A stretch of DNA of 64,000 nucleotides, taken from UBA2329 sp964577215. Lineage in GTDB: Bacteria > Bacteroidota > Bacteroidia > Chitinophagales > Saprospiraceae. A model generated the notes under the pieces. It saw only the letters and a program-made list of their open reading frames with translations, ran no database searches and was not told where the DNA came from. The stretch covers positions 1 through 64,000 of the forward strand of contig CAZNYK010000002.1 in the NCBI GenBank assembly GCA_964577215.1, in the 5' to 3' direction. Position 1 is the stretch's first letter. Every line of letters begins with the position of its first letter. Position numbers and translations under genes: made by a program. Below are positions 34,624 to 45,300 of the stretch, one piece after another.

Positions 34624-35722
34624 ATGACGAACGAGCAATTGAGAGACCTTCGGGAACGGCTTGTCGCTTTGAGGAGGTATCTTTGACGTGGATGAACGAC
34701 TCATCCGGATCGAAGACTTCGAGCAACAAACGCTGAATCCGGATTTCTGGAATGATCCGAAAAAGGCGGAAAGCATTCTCAAAACGCTGAAGAGCTACAA
34801 AAACTGGGTAGCGCAATACAAGGAGGTGGAAACGGTAGTTGACGACGCCGAACTCCTTCTGGATTTCTACCGGGAGGAGCAAGCGTCAGAAGAAGAGGTG
34901 GATGCCAAATACAATGAGGCGATCATTGCAGTGGATGACCTCGAATTCCGATCCACCCTCAACCGGCCCGAGGACGAATTGGGCTGCATCCTGGAAATCA
35001 ACGCCGGCGCCGGCGGCACCGAAAGCTGCGATTGGTCGGAGATGCTCCTGCGCATGTACACCATGTGGGCCGAGCGAAAGGGTTTCAAAGTGAGTGAACT
35101 CAACCGCGTAGACGGCGATGTTGCCGGCATCAAATCCGCCGAACTGGAAATTTCCGGCGATTTTGCATACGGGCTGCTCAAAGGCGAAAACGGCGTGCAT
35201 CGCTTGGTGCGCGTGAGTCCTTACAACGCCCAGGGCAAGCGAATGACCTCCTTCTCCAGTGTTTTTGTACATCCCTTAGTGGACGAGCGCATAGAAGTGG
35301 AGGTTAATCCGGCCGACCTGGAATGGGATACCTTCCGGGCCAGCGGCGCCGGCGGCCAGCACGTCAACAAAACCGAATCGGCTGTACGCGCACGGCATAT
35401 TCCCTCCGGGATCGTAGTGGAGTGCCAGCAGGAACGCTCCCAGCACCAGAACCGGGAGAAAGCCATCCAAATGCTGAAATCCAGGCTTTATGAAATCGAA
35501 CTGGAAAAACGCATGGAGGCCCGCGGCAAGCTCGAAGCGACCAAAATGAAAAACGAGTGGGGTTCGCAAATCCGGAGCTATGTGCTCGACGATCGCCGCG
35601 TGAAAGACCATCGCACCGGCCACCAAACAAGCCAGACGGATTCGGTGCTGGACGGCGATTTAGACGATTTCCTCAAAGCTTTTCTCATGCACCATGGGGA
35701 GCCGGTAGTCGAAGAAGAATAA
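34624..35722 (+). CDS. prfB: Peptide chain release factor 2, with programmed +1 frameshift
   Basis: The first 20 codons run from the ATG at 34624 (MTNEQLRDLRERLVALRRYL) to an in-frame TGA at 34684. A +1 shift at CTT TGA C continues as DVDERLIRIED to 35722, giving 365 residues, the normal RF2 length. RF2 releases peptides at UGA and UAA. The peptidyl-hydrolysis motif SGAGGQHVNKTESAVR is intact. The codon-recognition tripeptide, SPF in most RF2 proteins, reads SPY (RVSPYNAQGKRM). The frameshift site gives negative autoregulation: low RF2 favours shifting. It lies 51 bp after the FKBP gene and ends in a strong hairpin. Confidence 0.96.
34672..34686 (+). promoter_or_regulatory. prfB +1 frameshift signal
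   Basis: AGGAGG (34672-34677), a Shine-Dalgarno-like stimulator inside the coding region, is followed after three bases by the slippery CTT (34681-34683) and the UGA stop (34684-34686), then C. This matches the classic RF2 recoding site base for base. Confidence 0.96.
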
Positions 35723-35728
35723 ACATTG

Positions 35729-35770
35729 AGCTGCAAGTCTGCAGACCGCCAGAATCTGCAACTTGCAGCT
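35729..35770. terminator. Bidirectional hairpin between prfB and the convergent Lon-domain gene
   Basis: Arms 35729-35745 (AGCTGCAAGTCTGCAGA) and 35755-35770 pair over 16 bp with one bulged base and a 9-base loop. It lies between two convergent stop codons (35722 and 35814). It has no clean T-run, so its strength as a terminator is uncertain. Confidence 0.6.
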
Positions 35771-35812
35771 TAACCTTCAACCTTTAACCTTAACCCTTTT
35801 TCCTTTAACCTT
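35771..35812. repeat. Six degenerate heptamers (TAACCTT type)
   Basis: Read in sevens: TAACCTT, CAACCTT, TAACCTT, AACCCTT, TTTCCTT, TAACCTT. The tract fills the space between the hairpin and the stop codon of the convergent gene. Confidence 0.85.
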
Positions 35813-35813
35813 C

Positions 35814-36440
35814 TTAAATCTCCGGCGGCACAATGTTTTTGAAGTGCCCGTTCATCCGCGCTTTGCGCTTGAGTTCCTCGGTTTCACGCACCATGGGCAA
35901 GAGGCTCTCCAAGTGCCTGATGAGATATTCCCGGCGTTCGCTCTCATCCGCAATGCAAAGCAGTTCGTATTCCTGGCGCTGCGACAAGCCGACGAAGTGC
36001 CCGATGTCGTAAGCGGAAAAACTATCTGGGTCGGCGGGCAATTCCTTTTCAATTTGGAGCAAATGAAACAATGAACGCGCCATGCTCAGCAGGTGGCCGC
36101 CCAATTTCCGGTCTCCTTCCATTGCAATATCCACGCGCGTTATCCTACCACCGGGATATAGCTTCCCCGGCGCCTCGCGAAAGTACTCGTCCAAGTGAAA
36201 CAACCCTATTCCTTTGGTGCGCACGTCAAGTTCTCCATTGGAATAGCGTTTCTCTACACGGATCAACGTGATCTCTGTGCCGAAACTCATGACTCTCCCA
36301 TCCAAATAAGGCATAATGCCGAAAGTAATGCTTTCCGTCACGCATTCCTCCATCAACTGCTTGTATCGCGGTTCAAAAATGTGCAGGTTCAGCGACTCTC
36401 CCGGAAACACAACGATCTGCAAGGGAAAAAGAGCAAGCAT
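35814..36440 (-). CDS. Lon N-terminal-domain (LAN/PUA-like) protein
   Basis: 208 residues from the ATG at 36440, giving the typical start MLALFPLQIVVFPGESLNLH; 38 further upstream codons look non-coding. The whole protein corresponds to the substrate-binding N domain of Lon (HIFEPRYKQLMEECV; FGIMPYLDGRVM) without ATPase or protease domains. Such stand-alone proteins are common; their role is unknown and they may present substrates or bind nucleic acid. The C-terminal helices (YLIRHLESLLPMVRETEELK) match the N-domain helical bundle. Divergent from the macroglobulin gene. Confidence 0.88.
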   Translation of the reverse strand: MLALFPLQIVVFPGESLNLHIFEPRYKQLMEECVTESITFGIMPYLDGRVMSFGTEITLIRVEKRYSNGELDVRTKGIGLFHLDEYFREAPGKLYPGGRITRVDIAMEGDRKLGGHLLSMARSLFHLLQIEKELPADPDSFSAYDIGHFVGLSQRQEYELLCIADESERREYLIRHLESLLPMVRETEELKRKARMNGHFKNIVPPEI

Positions 36441-36596
36441 TTTTTTTATTTTTTTCTCGAACCATTGGGCAAAAAGCAAGAATTTGCTTACCTTTTCCGT
36501 TGGTTTGGAGCGATCATCCAAAGACTTGATAAAACAAGCCTTGATGCCGCACAAACCGGTGGAAATTCATCCCCAAAACCTTCAAACAAAAAAACC

Positions 36597-39500
36597 ATGC
36601 GCAAGTTTTTTCCTTTTAGCAGCGCTCTCTCCGTACTGGCTGCTGCCGTTCTTTTAGTTTCCTCTGTATCCTCCTGCAAAAAAAAGCCTTCGGATCCAGC
36701 TCGCCTCATTCCCGAAAGCATCGGAGCTTATGTGTATGCTTTCACATCGGGTATGGTGTCCAAAGCCGCACCTATTAAAGTACAATTTGCTGCTTCGGCA
36801 GTTGAAGCGGCATCGGTTGGCAAGGAAGCTCCCGACGGGCTGATCAGTTTCAAACCGGCCATCAAGGGCCGGGCTACCTGGGAAGACGAGCGAACATTGG
36901 CGTTCCAGCCGGAAAACATGCTGGCATCCAAAACATCCTATACTGCTACCGTCCAACTCAAGAAAATATTTAGCGGTTTGCCCCAGGATGCGGAGTCATT
37001 CAGCTTTGACTTCCGCACAAAAGACCAATACTTCAGTGTGGAAGCCGACGGCATCTCCGCCCCGGACCCGGAAAACCTGAGCAAACAGGAAATTTCCGGA
37101 ATTGTCACTACTGCCGACGTTGCCGGGGAAGACGAACTGCCCGGCCTGATCACCGCCAAACAAAACGGGAAAGCCCTTCCGGTAACCTGGACTCAAAGCG
37201 GCGATCAACTCACCCACTACTTCAGCGTGGAGAATGTGAGCCGGGGAAACAAGGCCTCCAACGTGGACTTGGCCTGGAATGGAAAACCCCTTGGCGTAAC
37301 CCTGAAAGACTCCAAAAAGATCGAGGTGCCTGCCCTTGGAGATTTCAAGGTCGTGAATGCCAGGGTGGTGCAATATCCCGAGCAGTACCTGTTGCTCCAT
37401 TTTTCCGATCCACTGCTCAACGGCCAAAACCTGGACGGCCTGGTCCGTCTGCAAAATGCGCCGGGAAATCTGCGTTATGTAATCAACGGCAACCAGGTGC
37501 GGGTGTACTCCTCCCAGCGTCTTAGCGGCCGGTACACCCTTCAAGTGAGTACCTCGGTGCGCAATTTCGGCAACAAAAATATGACTAACCCAGGGACCTG
37601 GGCTGTTACCTTTGAAAACCCACAGCCTGCCGTGCGCCTGGTAGGCAACGGCGTAATCGTACCCGAATCAGACGGGCTGCTCTTCCCCTTTGAGGCCATT
37701 AGCCTGAACGCCGTGGAAGTGGAAGTTTTCAAGATTTTCAGCAACAACATCCTCCAATTCCTGCAAACCAGCGATCTGGCAGGCAATGACTATGAAATGT
37801 TCCGCGTAGGAAGGGTGGTCATGCGGAAAAAAATCGCGCTGAGCGAGCTCAGCCCCGGTGCACGCACGCATGAATGGACGCGCTACGCGTTCGATCTGGG
37901 CCCGCTCATCGGCAAAGACCCCGCAGCTATTTACCAGGTGCGCATCGGCTTCATGCCGGAATACGCAACCACGGCCTGCCCGGGCTTACAGGTGGAGGAA
38001 GGGAACATGGTCACTGCAGAGCCCGAAACCGACGAGTTCGGCAATCCGGTCAGCATCATGGATTCCTGGTATGGCTTGAGAGGCTGGTATGAGGGTTATG
38101 AGTGGTCGGACCGAAACGACCCATGCAAGCCGGCATATTACAACGCCGACCGCTTCGTGCAACGCAATGTCTTGGCTTCCAATTTCGGCATTATCGCCAA
38201 AGCGGGCAAGGATAACTCTATACAAGTCACCGTCTCCGATCTTCGCACGGCAGCTCCCGTATCCGGTGCGAAAGTCGAATTTTTCGATTACCAGCAGCAG
38301 CTTCTCCAGACGGTTCAAACCGACTCGAAAGGAAACGCGGCGGTGGTTATGAAAAGCAAGGCATTCATTGTGGTCGTCTCACAACAAAACCAGCGCGGCT
38401 ACCTCCGCCTGGACGACGGCAATGCGCTCTCCCTGAGCAGGTTCGATGTGGCAGGCGCCGAACCCCAAAAAGGGCTGAAAGGCTTTCTGTATGCCGAGCG
38501 CGGCGTGTGGAGGCCCGGCGATTCCATATTTCTCAATTTCCTTCTCGAGGATCGCAGCGCACAGCTCCCCCCCGATTACCCTATCACCCTGGAAGTATTC
38601 GACCCCCGCGGCCAGCTCTTCCACAAGCGCACTACCGCCAACAATATTGCCGGCCTCTACCCCCTTCACCTGAAAACCGGCACGGATGCCGCAACAGGCA
38701 ACTGGACAGCAAAGGTAAAAGTGGGCGGCGCCGCGTTCAGCCGCATCTTAAAAGTTGAAACCGTAAAACCCAACAGGCTGAAAATCAACTTAGATACCGG
38801 CAAAGAAAAACTCGCAGCCGAAGATGCCTCCCTCGATGTCAGGCTGAGTTCAACCTGGCTCCACGGCGCGCCTGCCAAAAATCTGAAAGCGATTGTAGAA
38901 CTGCAACTGCGGTCTGCCAAAACTGCATTTCCCAAATATAGCCAATACGTATTCGACGACCCCAACCGCCAGTTTGAAAGCGAACCGCGCACCGTCTTCG
39001 AAGGGAATCTCAATGCCGACGGCCAGGCGGATTTCAGCGTACAACTCCTTAATGGGCTGACTCCTCCGGGGCAACTCAGCGCCAATTTCAAGACGCGGGT
39101 TTTTGAAAAGGGAGGAGATTTCAGCACGGACAACCTCTCACTTCCATTCATGCCTTATACACACTTGGCGGGGGTGCGGATTCCACTCAACAAATTCCAG
39201 GAAAAGCGTTTTGACCTGAAAAAAGCCGGCAAAATTTATTTGGTGGCTGTAGATGCAACCGGCAACCCCCAGCCAGGCAGAAAACTCAGCGCTGCCGTTT
39301 TCAAATCTTCCAACGATTGGTGGTGGGACGTAGGAGACGACAATATCTCCCGGTTCAATTCCGCCAATAACTTCCGGGCTGAAATGCAAACCGAATTCAC
39401 CACCGGCTCGCGTGGAGAAGCCGAATGGACCTTAACCATGGAACAATGGGGGCGCTACCTGGTGCGCATTTGCGACACAGAAAGCGGACATTGTACCGGC

Positions 39501-42206
39501 GACTATTTCTATGCGGGTTATTCCTGGGATGAAGGCGATGACAGAAACAAGCGGGAAGCTGCTGCCATGTTGGCTGTAGCTTCTGATAAACCCAAGTATA
39601 ATGTCGGCGAAACTGTACAATTAACCATTCCGGGCAGTGAGCCGGGCAAGGCCATCGTCTCCCTCGAGAATGGTTCGCGAGTGATACAGACTTACTGGGT
39701 GGACACGAAAAAAGGCGATAATAAATTCACTTTCAAGACAACAACTGAAATGGCGCCTACCGTATATGCCAGTGTATCGCTCGTACAGCCCCACGCTCAA
39801 ACCGTAAATGATTTGCCTATACGAATGTACGGCGTCATTCCCGTTCAAGTGGAGGACCCGGCCACGCACCTGGCGCCCAAAATCAAAATGCCCGACGAAC
39901 TCAAGCCGGAAAGCACCGTGAGCATCGAGGTGTCGGAAGAGAAGGGCCGGCCCATGTCCTACACTATTGCCGTGGTAGATGACGGTTTGCTGGACCTCAC
40001 CCGCTTCCAGACTCCGGCGCCCTGGGAATCTTTCTATGCTCGCGAAGCGCTTGGCGTTACTACCTGGGACGTGTACGACATGGTGCTGGGCGCGTACGGG
40101 GGGCAACTGGGTCGCATTCTCAGCATCGGGGGTGATGCAGCGCTCGTACCCGGCGCTCAACCTCAGGCTATAAGGTTTAAACCCGTAGTAGTACATCTCG
40201 GACCATTTCATCTCAAAAAAGGAGAAAAAGCAAAACACGCCATTAATATCCCCAACTACGTGGGCTCTGTCCGCACCATGGTGATAGCCGGATACAAAGG
40301 GGCCTACGGCAGCGCAGAAAAAACCACGCCGGTGAAAAAGCCGCTGATGGTATTGGCCACTGTGCCGCGCGTACTTAGCCCGGGAGAAACCTTCAAGTTG
40401 CCGGTCAACGTATTTGCCATGGACAAAAAAGTGCGCGATGTTGTAGTGTCCATAAGTGAAAAAGGTGGAATGACCCAAATCGGCGGTGAATCCAGGCAAA
40501 GTCTTTCGTTTAACAAACCCGGCGATGCATTGGTCGAGTTTGAGATTAAAGTAAAAGAAGTCACCGGCGTAGCCAGATTCAGGATAACGGCCCAGGGCGG
40601 CGGCGAAAGCGCAAGCCAGGACATTGAAGTACAGGTGCGCAACCCCAACCCGTACGTCTCGAAGGTGTATGCAAAAGTGCTGGAAGCCGGCCAGGAATGG
40701 AAGGAGAGCTTCGATGCCGCAGGCATGAGGGGCACCAACACCGGCATGCTCGAATTATCGTCCATTCCGCCTATAAATCTCGGTGAACGCCTGGAGTATT
40801 TGATACAGTATCCTTACGGCTGCTTAGAGCAGACGCTATCCGGCGGTTTCCCGCAATTGTACGTAAACAAACTCATCGAGCTGAACGAGAACCAGCGCAA
40901 AAGCGTACCGGAAAACATCAAAGCCACTATTGAAAGACTACGCAAATTCCAGACCGGGAACGGCGGATTTGCATATTGGCCGGGCAACAGCGTTCCCGAC
41001 CAATGGTCTTCATCTTATGCAGGCCACTTCCTGCTCGAAGCCAAAGCGCTGGGGTACACCATACCCGATAACGTTCTTGACAACTGGCTCAAATTCCAGA
41101 AAAAAGCAGCGCGCGTCTGGGATCCCAAATTAGAGGAATACGGATTCGACAACCAGGGCAGCTTTGAGTTGAGCCAGGCTTATCGCTTGTACACCCTCGC
41201 CTTAGCCAAATCGCCCGACCTGGCAGCCATGAACAGGCTCCGCGAATCCCCAAAACTCGCTCTCCAGGCCCGTTGGAGCTTGGCCGCCGCTTATGCAACT
41301 GCCGGCAAGCAGGAAATTGCCAAAGAAATTATGAAAAACCTCAGCCGTAAGATCGAGCCTTACACAGAGTTATCCTACACATATGGATCCGACTTGCGAG
41401 ACCGGGCCATCATACTGGAAACAATGTTGTTGGCCGGCGACAAGACCGGCGCAGCAGAACTGGTCAAGTACATCTCCGAACAATTGAGCGGAGGCCGCTG
41501 GTACGGCACCCAAACCATCTCCTGGGCACTCATGGCCGTAGGCAAATACGCGGGCCAGGCAGGCGCAGGCAAAGGCTTGCAATTTAGCTACAAACTCGGC
41601 GGCCAGCAATTGGTGAACGCCGGGGCCAATGCCCCGATGATGCAGGTGAAGGTACCTGTAGACGGCGCCCAAAAGGAAGTTGCCGTAAAAAATACGGGTA
41701 AAGGCATAATGTTCGCCCGCCTCATCCTGCGAGGGCAGCCTGTAGTGGGTGATACTAAGGCCGAATCGAATGACCTCAATATCGCAGTGAGTTATAAAAA
41801 CATGAACGGCTCGCCCATTGATATCAAGGCATTGACCCAGGGAACAGATTTCTACGCAGAAGTAAAAGTAACCCATCCGGGCAAGCGGCCCCTACCCTAC
41901 CGGGAACTGGCGCTGGCGCAGGTTTTCCCCTCCGGTTGGGAGATCATCAATTCGCGTTTAGACGGTATCGAGGGCGCCGTATCGCCCAGCAGCGCAGACT
42001 ATGTAGACATCAGGGATGACAGGGTCAATACATTTTTCGGACTCAGAGAGAGGGAAAGCAGAACCTACCGCGTGCAACTGAATGCTGCATACCAGGGGCG
42101 CTTTTACCTTCCCTCCACGAGCTGCGAGGCCATGTACGACAACTCGATCTCGGCGCGGTATCCGGGGCAATGGGTAACGGTAATTTCGGGAGCGGACAGC
42201 ATTTGA
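36597..42206 (+). CDS. Alpha-2-macroglobulin-like lipoprotein with thioester
   Basis: 1869 residues. The ATG at 36597 gives a lipoprotein signal (VLAAAVLLVSSVSSC, Cys27, then KKKPSDP). The order is that of bacterial macroglobulins such as YfhM: several MG domains, MG2 (GFLYAERGVWRPGDSIFLN near residue 635), bait region, A2M domain, and the thioester motif YGCLEQTLS with Cys1409 inside the alpha-helical TED (GYLEQ-type toroid, RKFQTGNGGFAYWPG). A C-terminal receptor-binding-like domain follows. Bacterial A2Ms trap attacking proteases in the periplasm through the reactive thioester. The usual partner, penicillin-binding protein 1C, is not adjacent; a WG-repeat gene follows instead. Confidence 0.93.
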   Translation: MRKFFPFSSALSVLAAAVLLVSSVSSCKKKPSDPARLIPESIGAYVYAFTSGMVSKAAPIKVQFAASAVEAASVGKEAPDGLISFKPAIKGRATWEDERTLAFQPENMLASKTSYTATVQLKKIFSGLPQDAESFSFDFRTKDQYFSVEADGISAPDPENLSKQEISGIVTTADVAGEDELPGLITAKQNGKALPVTWTQSGDQLTHYFSVENVSRGNKASNVDLAWNGKPLGVTLKDSKKIEVPALGDFKVVNARVVQYPEQYLLLHFSDPLLNGQNLDGLVRLQNAPGNLRYVINGNQVRVYSSQRLSGRYTLQVSTSVRNFGNKNMTNPGTWAVTFENPQPAVRLVGNGVIVPESDGLLFPFEAISLNAVEVEVFKIFSNNILQFLQTSDLAGNDYEMFRVGRVVMRKKIALSELSPGARTHEWTRYAFDLGPLIGKDPAAIYQVRIGFMPEYATTACPGLQVEEGNMVTAEPETDEFGNPVSIMDSWYGLRGWYEGYEWSDRNDPCKPAYYNADRFVQRNVLASNFGIIAKAGKDNSIQVTVSDLRTAAPVSGAKVEFFDYQQQLLQTVQTDSKGNAAVVMKSKAFIVVVSQQNQRGYLRLDDGNALSLSRFDVAGAEPQKGLKGFLYAERGVWRPGDSIFLNFLLEDRSAQLPPDYPITLEVFDPRGQLFHKRTTANNIAGLYPLHLKTGTDAATGNWTAKVKVGGAAFSRILKVETVKPNRLKINLDTGKEKLAAEDASLDVRLSSTWLHGAPAKNLKAIVELQLRSAKTAFPKYSQYVFDDPNRQFESEPRTVFEGNLNADGQADFSVQLLNGLTPPGQLSANFKTRVFEKGGDFSTDNLSLPFMPYTHLAGVRIPLNKFQEKRFDLKKAGKIYLVAVDATGNPQPGRKLSAAVFKSSNDWWWDVGDDNISRFNSANNFRAEMQTEFTTGSRGEAEWTLTMEQWGRYLVRICDTESGHCTGDYFYAGYSWDEGDDRNKREAAAMLAVASDKPKYNVGETVQLTIPGSEPGKAIVSLENGSRVIQTYWVDTKKGDNKFTFKTTTEMAPTVYASVSLVQPHAQTVNDLPIRMYGVIPVQVEDPATHLAPKIKMPDELKPESTVSIEVSEEKGRPMSYTIAVVDDGLLDLTRFQTPAPWESFYAREALGVTTWDVYDMVLGAYGGQLGRILSIGGDAALVPGAQPQAIRFKPVVVHLGPFHLKKGEKAKHAINIPNYVGSVRTMVIAGYKGAYGSAEKTTPVKKPLMVLATVPRVLSPGETFKLPVNVFAMDKKVRDVVVSISEKGGMTQIGGESRQSLSFNKPGDALVEFEIKVKEVTGVARFRITAQGGGESASQDIEVQVRNPNPYVSKVYAKVLEAGQEWKESFDAAGMRGTNTGMLELSSIPPINLGERLEYLIQYPYGCLEQTLSGGFPQLYVNKLIELNENQRKSVPENIKATIERLRKFQTGNGGFAYWPGNSVPDQWSSSYAGHFLLEAKALGYTIPDNVLDNWLKFQKKAARVWDPKLEEYGFDNQGSFELSQAYRLYTLALAKSPDLAAMNRLRESPKLALQARWSLAAAYATAGKQEIAKEIMKNLSRKIEPYTELSYTYGSDLRDRAIILETMLLAGDKTGAAELVKYISEQLSGGRWYGTQTISWALMAVGKYAGQAGAGKGLQFSYKLGGQQLVNAGANAPMMQVKVPVDGAQKEVAVKNTGKGIMFARLILRGQPVVGDTKAESNDLNIAVSYKNMNGSPIDIKALTQGTDFYAEVKVTHPGKRPLPYRELALAQVFPSGWEIINSRLDGIEGAVSPSSADYVDIRDDRVNTFFGLRERESRTYRVQLNAAYQGRFYLPSTSCEAMYDNSISARYPGQWVTVISGADSI

Positions 42207-42233
42207 AAGCAGAACTCATCCTTTCGTGCTGCC

Positions 42234-42265
42234 TTGACTTAACACATAGGTTTTTTTTATCTTTG
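42234..42265 (+). promoter_or_regulatory. Bacteroidota-type promoter of the WG-repeat gene
   Basis: TTG (42234-42236) and TATCTTTG (42258-42265) are separated by 21 bases, close to the Bacteroidota -33/-7 consensus (TTG, about 19 bases, TAnnTTTG). The ATG lies 80 bases downstream. A T-run fills part of the spacer. Confidence 0.65.
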
Positions 42266-42345
42266 TATCCTCGCCGGATACTTTCGCGTATGGCCTTTCG
42301 TTTATTAACGGCAGCCTGATACCAGATTACCGCTCTCGACGGCCT

Positions 42346-45300
42346 ATGAAAAGATTGATTATTATCGTACTGTGTGCGTTTGTATCTGGTCTGTTGACAG
42401 CCCAACAGGCATTCCCCGTAAAAGTGAATAAAAAGTGGGGACTAATAGATGCCGGCGGCCGGATCATCCTGCCCCCTGCATACGACGCTATAGGAGAATT
42501 CAAGCACTTCGGGTTTGCCGCCATGCAGCGCAACGGCAAGGTTGGTCTTTTGGATGAACAGGGTAAAGAAGTTGTGCGCCCCGTTTACGAAGACCTGAAA
42601 ATGATAGACTCTTACCGCGTTGCGGTTATGGATGGAGGACAGTGGATGATCGTGGATCTACAGGGGCGAACGGTACTCGAAAAGGGCTATGAACGGGTCA
42701 AAGTCATGGAGGGCGGTTACCTCGCCTTCATGAAAGGCAAAAAATGGGGCATTGTAGATGATTTGGGCCGGAGTATTTCCGCGCCGGTTTTTGATGAGGT
42801 CAGGCAGGAGCCGAAGGGTTATTTCCTTACGCTCAAGTCGGAAAAATACGGCCTGCTGGCTGCGGATGGCCGGGAGATCATTCCCAACTCCGCCGAGTCG
42901 ATCCAACTGCAAAGCGACAGCCTGATATTCTTCCAGGTCAATGGCCATTGGGGCGCTATCGACTACGCGGGAAAGGTGCTGGTACCTCCCCGGTTTGACG
43001 GCTACCAGATTGTCTCCGACCAGTTTGTCAAATGGGTGGCCGCCGGCAAGGCCTATTTGTATTCTATCCCATGTTCAAGTCTTCTCACCACAGGAGAGTA
43101 CGATAATTTCTTCCCCTTCTCCCGCCGCTTCGCTCTCGCGCGGAAAGGCAAACAACTTGGGCTGCTTGACTGGTGCGGCGCCACGGCGCTCGATGCCATT
43201 TACGATGAAATACAGCCTCTGAGCAACAAGGCATTCCGCGTGCAACGCCAGGGCAAATGGGGTATCCATGCCGCTCAGGGAAAGGAACTTACGCCGCTCC
43301 GCTACGATTACATAGCTCCGCCCAAAGGCGCTGTCAGCATTGTCAAACTCAACGGGCGCTACGGCCTCCTCAATACGGATGGGCAGGAAATTGCAGCGCC
43401 GGAATACCTCAGGATCGAAATAGAAGATAACTCGGCAAAAGCTTACAGGAAAAGCGAAGGCGGGGGTGAAAATCTCACCTTGCTGGAATGGGATGAACAG
43501 GGCCGCCTCTCGGACAACAACAACTTCAGCAGGCATTTTCGCATCAGGATCGGAAGCCCCTCAGATCAACCTGTAGGAGGCCCCGGCCTGGAGGAAAATA
43601 ACTACCTGTTGGACGATTTCGAGTGGTTTTACGCGCCCGCCAAAGATCGCTGGGGATTGCGCAAACTCTCAGATGGCAGCATCCAGATCGAACCCAAATT
43701 CAACAGCATCCAGATTTTTCCCGATTTGGGTTTTACTCTTGTCGGAATGAATCAAAATATCAGGGGAGACTACGAACGCACTACTTTCCGCTTCGAAGCG
43801 GTTTTCGGCTTAGTGAGCAATTCACTGGGGCGCCTTGTCACAGAACCTGTCTTCCTGGATATTCGCTTCGATGACTTCAAGCAGGGTTTTCCCATGGCCC
43901 GTTGCGTATTTTCAAACGGCAAACATGGTCTGATAGATCGCATCGGGCGCATCGTGCGACGCGACCTTGCATATATCGGTGATTTTAATGAAGGCTTGGC
44001 CCGTTTCGCGGCCTATGGAAGTCTCTCCGGGAGTATGAAACCCGAAGGCAATCTGGGGCGCCTGAAAGACTACTTCACAGGATTGAAAGCTCCCGCCTTT
44101 ATGGTAGATTACACCGAATACGATCAAATATTTCAAAGGGAAGCATGGTTGATCTGCCAGGACTGCCAGTGGGGATATATCGATACCTCCGGGCAGATTT
44201 CCGTGGCAGCGCAGTATGCCTATGCAAAAGATTTTGTCAACGGCGTAGGTATCGTGGAGTGCGATGGTAAATGGGGAATGGTCAACCGCAGTGCAGAAAT
44301 AATCCTCCCCTGCCGGTATGACGGCGTGCAATTTTTGGAAAATACCGGCAACCGGATCGTGCGCGTGTACATACACCAGCCCAAATACGGTTTGATCGAT
44401 ACCCTGGGACGACTGACGGTAAGCGCCATTTACGATGAAATCGGCTCCTTTCGCGAAGGGCGTCTGGCAGTTAAGCGCAACGGCATGTGGGGCTATGTGG
44501 ACAGAGACGGGTTAGAAGTGATACCCTGCCGTTTTCGGGACGCCCAACCTTTCAGCGAGGGGCTCGCCGCTGTCAAGCTGGGGCGCTTTTGGGGGTACAT
44601 CGACAAACAAGGCAATACCGACATCGAATTTGCGCTTTCCAGGGCCGGCAGCTTTCACGAGGGCTTTGCATGGGCGCAAGCCTCCAACGGCTATGGGTTT
44701 ATTGACAATACGGGGAAATTTGTCATCGAGGACAAGTTTGAACGCGCTTTCGATTATCAAAACGGGATCGCCAGAGTGGTTTCAGGCGGGAAAACCGGGC
44801 TGATCGATTTGCAGGGAAGATATACGCTACGCCCCAAATACCAGGAAATTCAGCCCTTTGACATACATGGGCTGGCGCTGGTGCGATATGGAAAGAAAAA
44901 CGTCCGGTATGGCATCGTCGATAGAAACGGGAGCATGATAACCCGCCGCCATTTCAGGGAAATCCGGCCCTTCCGGGAGGGACTGGCCGCTATTAGAATC
45001 AGAGACAACTTCGGTTTCATCGATACCACTGGAAAGATTGCCATTCCAGGCCTGTTTTCAAAAGTTTCAGATTTTTCAAGCGAACGGGCCGCCGTACAAA
45101 GAGAGGGACGGTGCGGATACATCGACCCCTCCGGCAATATCATTGTGCCGCTGGAATATTCCCGTTGTTTAGACTATGAGCAAGGCAAAGCCATTGCCTA
45201 CAAAGGATTGCGGCAGGCTTACCTCCTCGACATAGCCGGTAACGCTACGATGGAACAGGGATTTGGCGACAGATTGCTTCGCTTTTCCGACGGCCGCGGC

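Noticed and set aside
34684..34686. In-frame stop making prfB a pseudogene
   Set aside because: The stop is part of the standard programmed +1 frameshift site with its AGGAGG stimulator.
39621..40499. Minus-strand open frame of 292 codons inside the macroglobulin gene
   Set aside because: The macroglobulin frame is unmistakable here; the antisense reading shows no protein-like features.
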